Positions 1 to 7,320 of a stretch of DNA of 64,000 nucleotides are shown piece after piece. The stretch comes from Candidatus Thiodiazotropha sp. (ex Myrtea sp. 'scaly one' KF741663) (GTDB lineage Bacteria; Pseudomonadota; Gammaproteobacteria; Chromatiales; Chromatiaceae): assembly GCA_025655555.1 (NCBI GenBank), contig JAHXIQ010000002.1, forward strand, positions 558,001 to 622,000, written 5' to 3'. A program made the position numbers and the translations under genes. Under the pieces are notes generated by a model that had not been told where the DNA came from, searched no databases, and saw nothing but the letters and a program-made list of their open reading frames with translations. Numbering within the stretch: the first letter of the stretch is position 1; each line of letters starts with the position of its first letter.

Positions 1-220
1 CTGGCTAGATAAAATCCCGCTACACATGATCGCGTTACCAGCAGCTTTTCTGGCGCTCGCGCCCTTCGTGCCGGAGCCTCATCTTTTAGAGAAACTCAAG
101 ATGCTGGGTGACGGCACCCTTCAGCGTCCGCTCGATATCTTCGACTTGGTTTTTCACGGTTCGGGACTGATTCTTCTGGCGATCAAGTTGATGAGGGGGA
201 AGGGAAGCGGTCAGGCATAA
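1..220 (+). CDS. 3' end of a small membrane protein (RND-transporter-like short protein)
   Basis: The reading frame is open from base 2 and ends in TAA at 218-220. The visible residues before the first ATG at base 26 (WLDKIPLH) already read as protein, so the true start lies outside the window. It has two hydrophobic stretches separated by a conserved-looking soluble segment (VPEPHLLEKLKML, then GTLQRPLDIFDLVFH). This resembles a short conserved proteobacterial protein of about 70 residues that is often labelled RND transporter without experimental support. No catalytic residues are visible. The next gene is on the opposite strand and converges on it. Confidence 0.55.
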   Translation, partial: WLDKIPLHMIALPAAFLALAPFVPEPHLLEKLKMLGDGTLQRPLDIFDLVFHGSGLILLAIKLMRGKGSGQA

Positions 221-323
221 CGGTAAGATTTGTGAGATTCCCTTTCGGTACTGCGCGCCCATCCTATCTCTATTCTCTGAGTGCGGCGTCAGCGCATGGA
301 GCCATGGAGAGCCTGGCCAGAGG

Positions 324-1130
324 CTATTCAGGTTTCGCTGGACTCAGGCGGTCGAGGCGCAGACGCTCCCTTTCATCGAAGAGGCGTCGTGAACCGATCC
401 ACACGGCAGCACTGGCACCAAAGCCGGTACCGGCAGCAATCAGCAGCATGATCAGGATCTGATACTTTGCGGCCTCGAAGGGGGGGCTGCCCGCAAGGAT
501 CTGTCCTGTCATCATGCCGGGCAGGCTGACCACACCTGCTGCGGCCATTGCATTAATGATGGGGATGAGCCCGCTACGCAGGGCGTTGCGGCGAATCATG
601 CGGATTGCCTCTTCCCAAGTATGGCCGAGCATCAGACGGCCCTCGATCTCACGCTGCTGCTGCCAGGCGCTCTGGGTGAGATTATCAAGCGCGATGGCGA
701 TGCCCGACATGGTGTTGCCCAGCAGCATGCCGAGCAGGGGGATGGTGTACTGTACCGAGTACCAGGGCTCGGCCTGTACGATCACGGTCAGTGCAATCAG
801 GGTGACGGTGAAAGAGGAGATGAACATGGAGAGGGTCCCCACACCCATTCCCCAGGCGCCGATAAAGCGGCGCTGCTGCCGTGCCATCACTTCGTAGCCG
901 GCCACTACCAGCATGAACAGGGCAAGTGCAGCGATCAGCATCGGATGGGACTGGACAAAGAGAAATTTCAGCACCAGACCGAGCAGACTCAGTTGTACCA
1001 CCGTGCGCAGTGCGGCAATCAGCAGTCGTTGTCCTATACCCAATGAGAGCTTGAGTGAGAGCAGCGCCAACGCAAGTACCAATAACGCGGCAAGCGCAAG
1101 ATCAAGGGGTGTCAGCCTGATCAGCTCCAT
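324..1130 (-). CDS. fetB: FetB-like ABC transporter permease (UPF0014, iron export)
   Basis: This is a 268-residue polytopic inner-membrane protein of the UPF0014/YbbM family, the permease of the FetAB exporter, which in E. coli lowers cytoplasmic iron under oxidative stress. About seven hydrophobic segments are visible. The conserved segment with RTVVQLSLLGLVL near the N-terminus and the PGMMTGQILAGSPP motif in the C-terminal third are family landmarks. An ATG at 1241 is possible, but MELIRLTPLD at 1130 is the natural start. That start overlaps the stop of the upstream ATPase gene by 10 bases, indicating translational coupling. The substrate (iron or another metal) is inferred from family membership only. 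Confidence 0.85.
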   Translation of the reverse strand: MELIRLTPLDLALAALLVLALALLSLKLSLGIGQRLLIAALRTVVQLSLLGLVLKFLFVQSHPMLIAALALFMLVVAGYEVMARQQRRFIGAWGMGVGTLSMFISSFTVTLIALTVIVQAEPWYSVQYTIPLLGMLLGNTMSGIAIALDNLTQSAWQQQREIEGRLMLGHTWEEAIRMIRRNALRSGLIPIINAMAAAGVVSLPGMMTGQILAGSPPFEAAKYQILIMLLIAAGTGFGASAAVWIGSRRLFDERERLRLDRLSPAKPE

Positions 1131-1720
1131 GATTTTACCAGTTGCCGATTTTCGATCACCAATGAGCTGGAGCCGACACGGTGTTGCTGTTCGGGGTCGT
1201 GAGTGACCCAGAGTACGGCGGTTTGATGAGCTTTGCGCCACTGCGCAATGATGCTTTCGGCACGATCGATATTGGCCTTGTCCAGATTGGCGGTAGGCTC
1301 ATCCAACAGCAGCACATCCGGTTGATTGGACAGCAGGCGGAGTAAGGCAAGACGCTGCCGTTCTCCGCTTGAGAGTCTATTGACTTGCCAGTCACCAGTC
1401 TCGGCAGGTAGATCGAGACGTTCGAGTATCTCTCCGTCAAGCTTTGGGAAATGGTCACTGACCCGGTCACTCCACCAGGCGCTTTCCGCCGGTAATAAAC
1501 CGACCCGGCGGCGCCAGGCTGGAGCGGTGATGCTGTGTTGTGCGGTATCACCGCACCAAGCTTCTCCATCATGAGGATCGAGATCAGCAATGGCGCGCAG
1601 CAGTCGTGACTTGCCGCTGCCGGATGGGCCGCTGATGGTCACGCACTCGCCAGGTGCGAGCTCCAAATTAAATGGGTCCAGCAACGGTGTGGCAAACTGC
1701 TTGAGGACCAGGTTGGCCAC
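1121..1720 (-). CDS. fetA: FetA-like ABC transporter ATP-binding protein
   Basis: This 199-residue ABC ATPase is the partner of the FetB permease directly downstream. The Walker A motif GPSGSGKS is at residues 31-38, the ABC signature LSSGERQR is in the middle, and Walker B with its catalytic glutamate reads VLLLDEPTANLD. The short length and permease neighbour match FetA (YbbL). The start codon is GTG at 1718-1720, overlapping the last base of the trmB stop codon (TAGTG), so ribosomes can reinitiate. The gene is the fourth of five in a minus-strand chain running from thiS to fetB. Confidence 0.86.
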   Translation of the reverse strand: MANLVLKQFATPLLDPFNLELAPGECVTISGPSGSGKSRLLRAIADLDPHDGEAWCGDTAQHSITAPAWRRRVGLLPAESAWWSDRVSDHFPKLDGEILERLDLPAETGDWQVNRLSSGERQRLALLRLLSNQPDVLLLDEPTANLDKANIDRAESIIAQWRKAHQTAVLWVTHDPEQQHRVGSSSLVIENRQLVKSWS

Positions 1721-2418
1721 TATTTCGTGCGCTCAAAAAAGAGATCCCACACACCATGCCCAAGCCGTTGGCCGCGCTGTTCGAACTTGGTCAGCGGACG
1801 TGATGCCGGGCGAGGTGAAAACTGTCCTGCAGCGGCCTGATTGCGAAAGCCCTGGTGTGCAGTGAGTACCTCCATCATGTGATGGGCATAGTTTTCCCAG
1901 TCAGTCGCCATATGGAGTACACCGCCGGGTTTCAATGTTCGATGGAGTAGATCGGCAAACTCAGGCCGTACGATACGCCGTTTGTGATGACGTTTCTTGG
2001 GCCAGGGATCAGGGAAGTAGAGCAATACACGCTCAAGACTAGCCGCAGGCAGATGATTGCGCAGCAGCATCATGGCGTCTGTCTGCAGGATGCGCACGTT
2101 GTCACTCTCATGCTCTGCCAGTTTGATCATCAGATGGCCGACGCCCGGACTGTGCACCTCGACACCCAGATAGTTTTGCTCAGAATGTCGCTGTGCCAGT
2201 TGGGCCAGGGTTTCGCCATTGCCAAAGCCGATCTCGAGGGTGACTGGATTGGTATTGCCGTAGATGGCGGCAAAGTCGAGCAGCTTGTCATCCAGGGTTA
2301 AACCATAGCGAGGCCAGAGCGTATCGAATGCCCGCTGCTGAGCTTCAGTCACGCGGCCCTGACGCAGGACATAGCTACGGATAGGGCGGCGCTGATTTTC
2401 TTGGGATTGCTCGTTCAG
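1720..2418 (-). CDS. trmB: tRNA (guanine-N7-)-methyltransferase TrmB
   Basis: TrmB makes 7-methylguanosine at position 46 of tRNAs using SAM. The Rossmann SAM-binding motif reads LEIGFGNGE, followed by [10 protein letters not shown], the substrate motif [14 protein letters not shown], and a C-terminal [15 protein letters not shown] block, all characteristic. The only in-frame ATG is at 2586, deep inside thiG, and gives a 56-residue extension that does not look like TrmB. Homology begins just after a CTG at 2416-2418 that forms CTGA with the thiG stop, giving 232 residues, close to the E. coli length of 239. I chose that start, but a non-AUG start needs proof. No GTG or TTG lies between the two candidates. 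Confidence 0.9.
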   Translation of the reverse strand: MNEQSQENQRRPIRSYVLRQGRVTEAQQRAFDTLWPRYGLTLDDKLLDFAAIYGNTNPVTLEIGFGNGETLAQLAQRHSEQNYLGVEVHSPGVGHLMIKLAEHESDNVRILQTDAMMLLRNHLPAASLERVLLYFPDPWPKKRHHKRRIVRPEFADLLHRTLKPGGVLHMATDWENYAHHMMEVLTAHQGFRNQAAAGQFSPRPASRPLTKFEQRGQRLGHGVWDLFFERTK

Positions 2419-3209
2419 AAGAAGAGGCCATCCACCGGTGATGAGGCTGAAGCAAAGCGTTTGGCCGGCATGCGACCAGCCAGATAGGCTTCGCGTCCGG
2501 CCTGGATCGCTTTCTTCATGGCTGAGGCCATCAGTACCGGGTTCTGCGCGGCGGCGATTGCGGTGTTCATCAGTACGCCGTCGCAACCCAGCTCCATTGC
2601 TACGGCAGCATCGGACGCGGTACCTACGCCGGCATCGACCAGAATCGGCACCTTGGCATTTTCGACAATGGTGCGGATGTTAAGCCGGTTGCGGATGCCC
2701 AGGCCGGAACCGATGGGTGCGGCCAGCGGCATCACGGCAACGCAACCCATCTCTTCCAATCGCTTTGCCATGATCGGGTCGTCGTTGGTGTAGACCATCA
2801 CATCGAAGCCATCGTTGATCAGCTCTTCGGCCGCTTGCAGGGTCTGTACCACGTCGGGGAAGAGGGTCTTTTCGTCACCCAATACTTCCAGTTTTACCAG
2901 GTTATGACCGTCCAGCAGCTCACGGGCCAGGCGGCAGGTTCGAACCGCCGTCTGAGCATCGAAGCAGCCGGCCGTGTTGGGCAGGTAGGTGAATTCACTT
3001 GGCGGCAGGACCTCAAGGATATTGGGTTCGTCCTTGTTCTGGCCGATATTGGTGCGACGTACCGCGATGGTGACGATCTCAGCACCGCTGGTATCGATGG
3101 CGTCTCGGGTCTCCTGCATATCTTTATATTTACCAGTCCCAACAAGCAGGCGGGAGGTGAATTCGCGTCCGGCGACGCTGAAGCTGTCGTTATGAATCTC
3201 GTTTGGCAT
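2415..3209 (-). CDS. thiG: thiazole synthase ThiG
   Basis: ThiG forms the thiazole phosphate moiety of thiamine from deoxyxylulose phosphate, dehydroglycine and ThiS-thiocarboxylate. The protein is a TIM barrel of 264 residues from the ATG at 3209 ([10 protein letters not shown]). An upstream ATG at 3308 would add 33 poorly conserved residues and run into thiS. The Schiff-base lysine is in LVKLEVLGD (about residue 106), and the phosphate-binding segments PLAAPIGSG and [11 protein letters not shown] are present. It lies 58 bases downstream of thiS, so the sulfur carrier and its user are made together. Its stop overlaps the likely trmB start. Confidence 0.95.
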   Translation of the reverse strand: MPNEIHNDSFSVAGREFTSRLLVGTGKYKDMQETRDAIDTSGAEIVTIAVRRTNIGQNKDEPNILEVLPPSEFTYLPNTAGCFDAQTAVRTCRLARELLDGHNLVKLEVLGDEKTLFPDVVQTLQAAEELINDGFDVMVYTNDDPIMAKRLEEMGCVAVMPLAAPIGSGLGIRNRLNIRTIVENAKVPILVDAGVGTASDAAVAMELGCDGVLMNTAIAAAQNPVLMASAMKKAIQAGREAYLAGRMPAKRFASASSPVDGLFF

Positions 3210-3267
3210 CGATCTGTCTATGTCCGTTTTAGGAAATTGATTATTAAGTGGGGTTGCTGGCGTCTGT

Positions 3268-3468
3268 TCAGCCGCCACCGACGGCATGGATAATCTCCAC
3301 CCGGTCATTGGCCTTGATTGGGTGGCCCTCGAAGCTGCTGCGTGGCACCAGCTCCTCGTTAACCTCTACCGCGATACGCTGGCCGGTCAGTTCAAGCAGT
3401 CCTATCAGGCCCGCCATATCCAGATTTGCGGGAATTTGCTTTTCCTCGCCGTTTAAGTAAATCTGCAT
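3268..3468 (-). CDS. thiS: sulfur carrier protein ThiS
   Basis: This 66-residue ubiquitin-fold protein ends in Gly-Gly-Gly. The terminal Gly-Gly is adenylated and converted to a thiocarboxylate that donates sulfur to ThiG. The start [13 protein letters not shown] and the segment [12 protein letters not shown] are typical. It is the first gene of the minus-strand chain thiS-thiG-trmB-fetA-fetB. The 133 bases upstream are shared with a divergent ligase gene. I looked there for a TPP riboswitch (a CUGAGA-type element) and found none, so thiamine control by that route is not evident. Confidence 0.92.
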   Translation of the reverse strand: MQIYLNGEEKQIPANLDMAGLIGLLELTGQRIAVEVNEELVPRSSFEGHPIKANDRVEIIHAVGGG

Positions 3469-3601
3469 CTTTATCCGATCTCTGTGTGGAAGCAGTCAGA
3501 GCATGGATTCTACAACAACTGTGATCGACAAAGTATGCAGAGTGAAAATTGAAGAATAATGACCCACGACGAAGGCGCCGCAGGGTCAAGCGGAGGGTGC
3601 A

Positions 3602-5422
3602 GTGGGGCAGTGGAATGAAGATTTAATACCTTTAGAGCAGGCAGGCACGCTGGATGGACTTTTCTATCAGCGGGTCAAGCGCACGCCTGACGGTATTGCC
3701 TACCGTAACTATGATCGCGAGCACAAGCAGTGGTATGAGCTGACTTGGGGCGATATGGAACGACAGGTTGCATGCTGGCGGCAGGCTCTCTCCGAAGAGG
3801 CCCTTGAGTCTGGTGATCGGGTAGCGATTCTGTTGAGAAACTGCCCCGAGTGGGTGATGTTCGATCAAGCAGCGCTATCCCTGGGGTTGGTCGTGGTGCC
3901 GCTGTATACCGATGATCGGGCGGAGGCTATCGCCTATATTCTGCGGGATGCCGCAGTCAAGTTGCTGCTGGTACAGGACACAGGGCGCTGGAATCGTATG
4001 CAGGAGGCAGTGAGTGATCTGCCCAGTCTGCAGCGGGTTGTGGTACTGGAAAGTAAAACTCCCCTGAAACCCGGAGATGAAGAGATCGTCAGAGAGGCGA
4101 AGCGCTGGTTGCCTGCCAAGGGAGAACCTTTGGTGCAACGTAGAGCTGATCCGAATAGTCTGGCATCCATTGTCTATACCTCGGGAACCACAGGTAAGCC
4201 CAAAGGTGTCATGCTGAGCCATCGGAATATGCTCTCAATAGCCCATGCGTCGCTGACCGTGGTCGATTGCTACACACAGGACAGCTTTCTCTCATTCCTA
4301 CCTCTCTCTCATACGTTAGAGCGGACGGCTGGTTACTATTTGCCGGTCATGGCAGGCTCTACTGTCGGCTTTGCCCGTTCCGTCCCGCAACTGGCCGAAG
4401 ATCTGCAAACTATCAAGCCAACCGCCATCATTGCCGTACCGCGAATTTTTGAGCGGGTGTACGCGCGGGTGCAGGAGCAATTGAAGAACAAATCGGCTAT
4501 CGCCCGCATGTTGTTTCGTCTGGCGCTGAAAGTGGGTTTCAAGGAGTTCGAATATCGCATGGGACGCAGGGGTTGGTTCCCGGGACTATTGATTCATCCT
4601 CTGCTGCATAAACTGGTGTCGGGTAAGATACTCGATAAACTTGGTGGCAGACTGCGCGTTGCGGTCAGTGGTGGCGCCGCAATCTCGCCGGAGATCGCGC
4701 GGGTTTTTTTGGGCCTGGGACTGCCGATGCTGCAGGGGTACGGATTGACGGAGACCAGCCCGGTGATCAGTGTCAATCCGCTAGACAACATCAAGCCGGA
4801 GAGTGTTGGATTGGCCTTGCGCGGGGTCGAGGTCAAAATTGGTGATGATGATGAACTGCTGGTCAAAACGCCTGGCATGATGCTCGGGTATTGGAACAAT
4901 CATGCCGCCACGGCTGCCATGATCGATCGGGATGGCTGGCTGCATACCGGGGATCAAGCGCGTATCGATGAGGATGCGCATATCCACATCACCGGACGTA
5001 TCAAGGATATCCTGGTGCTCTCCAATGGTGAGAAGATTCCGCCCTCGGACATGGAGATGGCCATCGCTCTCGACCCGATGGTGGAGCAGGTGATGGTGGT
5101 GGGTGAAGGGAAGCCCTACCTGGGTGCGCTGGTGGTGCTCAATCCTGATCTATGGAATGGTCTGGCGCTGGAGTATGAACTCGATCCCTCCAGCGATGGG
5201 AGCCTGCAAAATGACCGACTTGAGAGTGAGGTCCTGAAGAGAATCAGGTCTAAACTGAAAGATTTTCCCGGTTACGCAAAGATACGCCGGGTTTCTTTGC
5301 TACTAGAGCCCTGGACTATAGAAAATGGGCTCCTCACACCAACCTTGAAGGTGAAACGGCCGAAGGTGTTAGAGCACCATAGAGAGGCAGTCAATTCGCT
5401 CTACGATGACGGTCTTGTTTAA
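3602..5422 (+). CDS. AMP-dependent long-chain acyl-CoA synthetase/ligase
   Basis: This 606-residue adenylate-forming enzyme activates a carboxylic acid, most likely a long-chain fatty acid, to acyl-AMP and then acyl-CoA. The AMP-binding P-loop YTSGTTGKPKG is at about residues 191-201, the GYGLTETSP motif at about 379, and the hinge and lysine region around HITGRIKDILVLSNGEKI. The C-terminal lysine region is of the FadD15-type long-chain synthetase class. The start codon is GTG at 3602; no in-frame ATG lies close. It is divergent from thiS. The exact chain length of the substrate cannot be read from sequence. Confidence 0.88.
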   Translation: MGQWNEDLIPLEQAGTLDGLFYQRVKRTPDGIAYRNYDREHKQWYELTWGDMERQVACWRQALSEEALESGDRVAILLRNCPEWVMFDQAALSLGLVVVPLYTDDRAEAIAYILRDAAVKLLLVQDTGRWNRMQEAVSDLPSLQRVVVLESKTPLKPGDEEIVREAKRWLPAKGEPLVQRRADPNSLASIVYTSGTTGKPKGVMLSHRNMLSIAHASLTVVDCYTQDSFLSFLPLSHTLERTAGYYLPVMAGSTVGFARSVPQLAEDLQTIKPTAIIAVPRIFERVYARVQEQLKNKSAIARMLFRLALKVGFKEFEYRMGRRGWFPGLLIHPLLHKLVSGKILDKLGGRLRVAVSGGAAISPEIARVFLGLGLPMLQGYGLTETSPVISVNPLDNIKPESVGLALRGVEVKIGDDDELLVKTPGMMLGYWNNHAATAAMIDRDGWLHTGDQARIDEDAHIHITGRIKDILVLSNGEKIPPSDMEMAIALDPMVEQVMVVGEGKPYLGALVVLNPDLWNGLALEYELDPSSDGSLQNDRLESEVLKRIRSKLKDFPGYAKIRRVSLLLEPWTIENGLLTPTLKVKRPKVLEHHREAVNSLYDDGLV

Positions 5423-5476
5423 GCGGCACTCACCCTTGCGCAGTTTGGCTGCCCTAACCTAGAATGCAACGCTCAC

Positions 5477-5550
5477 GCGGGTATCGTATATCGGTATTAC
5501 CCTAGCTTCCCAAGCTAGTGAGGCGGGTTCGACTCCCGCTACCCGCTCCA
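5477..5550 (+). tRNA. tRNA-Gly (anticodon CCC)
   Basis: A 74-base cloverleaf with CCA encoded. The acceptor stem GCGGGTA pairs with TACCCGC, the anticodon stem CTAGC/GCTAG holds the loop TTCCCAA with anticodon CCC at its centre, and the T arm reads GCGGGTTCGACTCCCGC. It reads the GGG glycine codon. It stands alone 54 bases after the ligase gene. Confidence 0.96.
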
Positions 5551-5604
5551 TCTTCTTGGTGTTCTACTGCAAGCTATAGCCGATCAGATGTGTACGATCT
5601 GCTG

Positions 5605-5856
5605 CTAAGGCGTGGTGGCACACTCTTGGTCGTAGCGTGTCATGGCAGCATGCTTTCTTTGTGGTTTTCCCTTGAGCTCTTCAATCTTGCGCAATAGGTC
5701 CTGACACTTCTCCCCTTGAGATTGAGTTTCCGATTGGGCTGGTGTATCGAGCATGTTCTCAGGTGGTTCAAACATGATGGAGCGGCCCTTCTCTGCGACT
5801 GCGGATACCGGAAGGGTGGATAAAACAAATAGGATCAGATGTCTTCTGGTGAGCAT
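5605..5856 (-). CDS. small exported protein of unknown function
   Basis: I do not recognise this 83-residue protein. From ATG 5856 it begins with two arginines and a hydrophobic core (LTRRHLILFVLSTLPVSAVA), a plausible signal peptide cleaved after AVA. The mature part is short, hydrophilic and helical, with two cysteines (EKCQDLL and DQECAT) that could form a disulfide in the periplasm. An upstream ATG at 5919 overlaps the preceding EthD-like gene and would bury the signal peptide, so I prefer 5856. It is probably co-transcribed with that gene. Confidence 0.5.
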   Translation of the reverse strand: MLTRRHLILFVLSTLPVSAVAEKGRSIMFEPPENMLDTPAQSETQSQGEKCQDLLRKIEELKGKPQRKHAAMTRYDQECATTP

Positions 5857-5903
5857 TGGTGGGTATATCTCGCTGTTGTTTGCCGGTTCATGACGTTGGC
5901 TGA

Positions 5904-6269
5904 TTAATCTTCGTTCCATTCGGTAAAGAAGCGTTTGGAAGTGTGGAAATCGATGTAGGATGCCTGGAGTGTCTCCATACGCTTGAATAATTGTTGCACG
6001 TCATGCTTTTCCGTTATCTGCATAAGCGAAGCGGCATTATCGAACCAGATCTCGAGGATGGCGTCATAGGGCTCTTCTGCTCCACGGTCTTCTCTCAACT
6101 GATTATTGGCACTCACGTCAAGGGTGAGATTTTTGCTGATGCGGCACGCGCCGGCCTGTACGGTGAATTCGGAGAGAAGCTGATTGAGTTCTGGCCCCTG
6201 CCAGAATTTACGAAAAGCCTCTGAGGAAACTCCGGCCCCGGATTTTATGCAATGTATAAATCTGATCAT
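5904..6269 (-). CDS. EthD-domain (ferredoxin-fold dimeric alpha/beta barrel) protein
   Basis: This 121-residue protein has the layout of EthD-family dimeric alpha+beta barrels. It opens with a beta strand and catalytic-type segment (MIRFIHCIK, then EAFRKFWQGPE, the W...H/P region of EthD proteins). A central strand follows (YDAILEIWFDN) and then a C-terminal segment ending FFTEWNED. Relatives are poorly characterised and linked to degradation pathways, so no substrate is assigned. It lies upstream of the small exported protein at 5605-5856. Confidence 0.6.
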   Translation of the reverse strand: MIRFIHCIKSGAGVSSEAFRKFWQGPELNQLLSEFTVQAGACRISKNLTLDVSANNQLREDRGAEEPYDAILEIWFDNAASLMQITEKHDVQQLFKRMETLQASYIDFHTSKRFFTEWNED

Positions 6270-6442
6270 GGTTGTTCTCTTCCCCTCCGCTCCAACTGTA
6301 GTCCAATCCGGGATACTTGGTGTTGCATGACATTACGCTAACCTTGTGTGGGATTTTCTACCAGTATCAACCAGGTTCGGTCATCGAATCATTAGGATAT
6401 ACTGCCAGTATCGGATGAGTCTTTATAGGTGGTGGTGCCGTA

Positions 6443-6817
6443 ATGGGTGTTAAGTCATTTCTCTCTATAGTATTCGCATTGGCCCTGTTTGTGTCTGATG
6501 CCCAGGCACTCAATCTCAAATGGCTGGAATTTTCTCCGGTCAAATACTTTACTACACAGGACTGGGAGATGATCCGCCAGGCAGCGGGTAAGGCGCTGAA
6601 GGAGAAACCCAATGGCGAAACGGTCAGATGGAATAACGAAAGCTCGGATCATTACGGCTCCCTGACACCGATCTCAACACTGGAGGTGGATGGAAAAACC
6701 TGTCGGGATCTGGTGATCAGAAATTTTGCCGGTGGTGTGAATGGCGGTGGGACTTACCGATTCTGTCAGATGGAGGATGGCACATGGAAAACGGTTGGTG
6801 GGCAACTCGGTAAGTAG
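6443..6817 (+). CDS. small secreted protein resembling the surface-antigen (RT0821/Lpp0805-type) C-terminal domain
   Basis: This 124-residue protein has a signal peptide (hydrophobic core SIVFALALFVS, cleavage near AQA-LN). The mature half carries the pattern GETVRWNN...SLTPISTLEVDGKTCRDL...YRFCQMEDGTWK, with two cysteines and a final DGTW. That is the fold of the short beta-rich domain at the end of 17-kDa-type surface antigens. It is likely periplasmic or outer-membrane associated. A purine-rich AGGTGG precedes the ATG by about 10 bases. The function is unknown. Confidence 0.55.
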   Translation: MGVKSFLSIVFALALFVSDAQALNLKWLEFSPVKYFTTQDWEMIRQAAGKALKEKPNGETVRWNNESSDHYGSLTPISTLEVDGKTCRDLVIRNFAGGVNGGGTYRFCQMEDGTWKTVGGQLGK

Positions 6818-6987
6818 TGGTAGAAGTACTTACCGCTTTCCGGGCGCTGCAAAAAAGACAGGCTATAAGTGGGATAGCTGATTACCGGCTCAATTGTTTA
6901 CGTTTTATGCGGGAACCCGTGGGGGTTAGATGTGTCATCATAGGGGGTATGTCCGCTGATGATCGGGCAAGAGCGCAAGACGGGTTG

Positions 6988-7320
6988 ATGCGAAAACTAT
7001 ACGAAGCTGTGGATCGGGTGGAAGCCCAGATGCTGAAGGACTACCTGCAGGAGCATGGTGTGGCAACCGTCCTCCTGGGTGATTTTCTGAGTGGCGGGGC
7101 CGGTGAGCTGCCAGCGAATATATTTCCTGCACTCTGGGTGGTGAAGGAGGAGCAGTATAACCATGGCAGATGGCTGATAGAGGCTTTCGAGGAAAACCGG
7201 AGTGAGCAGGGTTCATCCACATGGCGATGTACTGTCTGCGGAGAGAGTATCGATCCCGGTTTTGAAATATGTTGGAATTGTGCAACACCACGCGTGAAAG
7301 AAGATATAGGGAGCTTGTGA
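6988..7320 (+). CDS. DUF2007-type protein with C-terminal zinc ribbon
   Basis: The protein begins MRKLYEAVDRVEAQMLKDYL, the signature of DUF2007 (PII-like putative signal-transducing) proteins. It ends in a CxxC...CxxC zinc ribbon (CTVCGESIDPGFEICWNC). From ATG 6988 it has 110 residues. ATGs at 6949, 6907 and 6817 are also in frame but add sequence unlike the family, and the AGGGGG before 6949 lies too close to that codon. The stop overlaps the asmA start (TGATG), so it leads the operon DUF2007-asmA-mutY-yggX. Its biological role is unknown. Confidence 0.65.
   Translation: MRKLYEAVDRVEAQMLKDYLQEHGVATVLLGDFLSGGAGELPANIFPALWVVKEEQYNHGRWLIEAFEENRSEQGSSTWRCTVCGESIDPGFEICWNCATPRVKEDIGSL

Noticed and set aside
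2419-2586. Upstream extension of TrmB to an ATG at 2586
   Set aside because: The extra residues are translated from within thiG in another frame and do not resemble TrmB.
3469-3601. Possible TPP riboswitch before thiS
   Set aside because: The conserved CUGAGA and paired P4/P5 elements are absent in this 133-base region.
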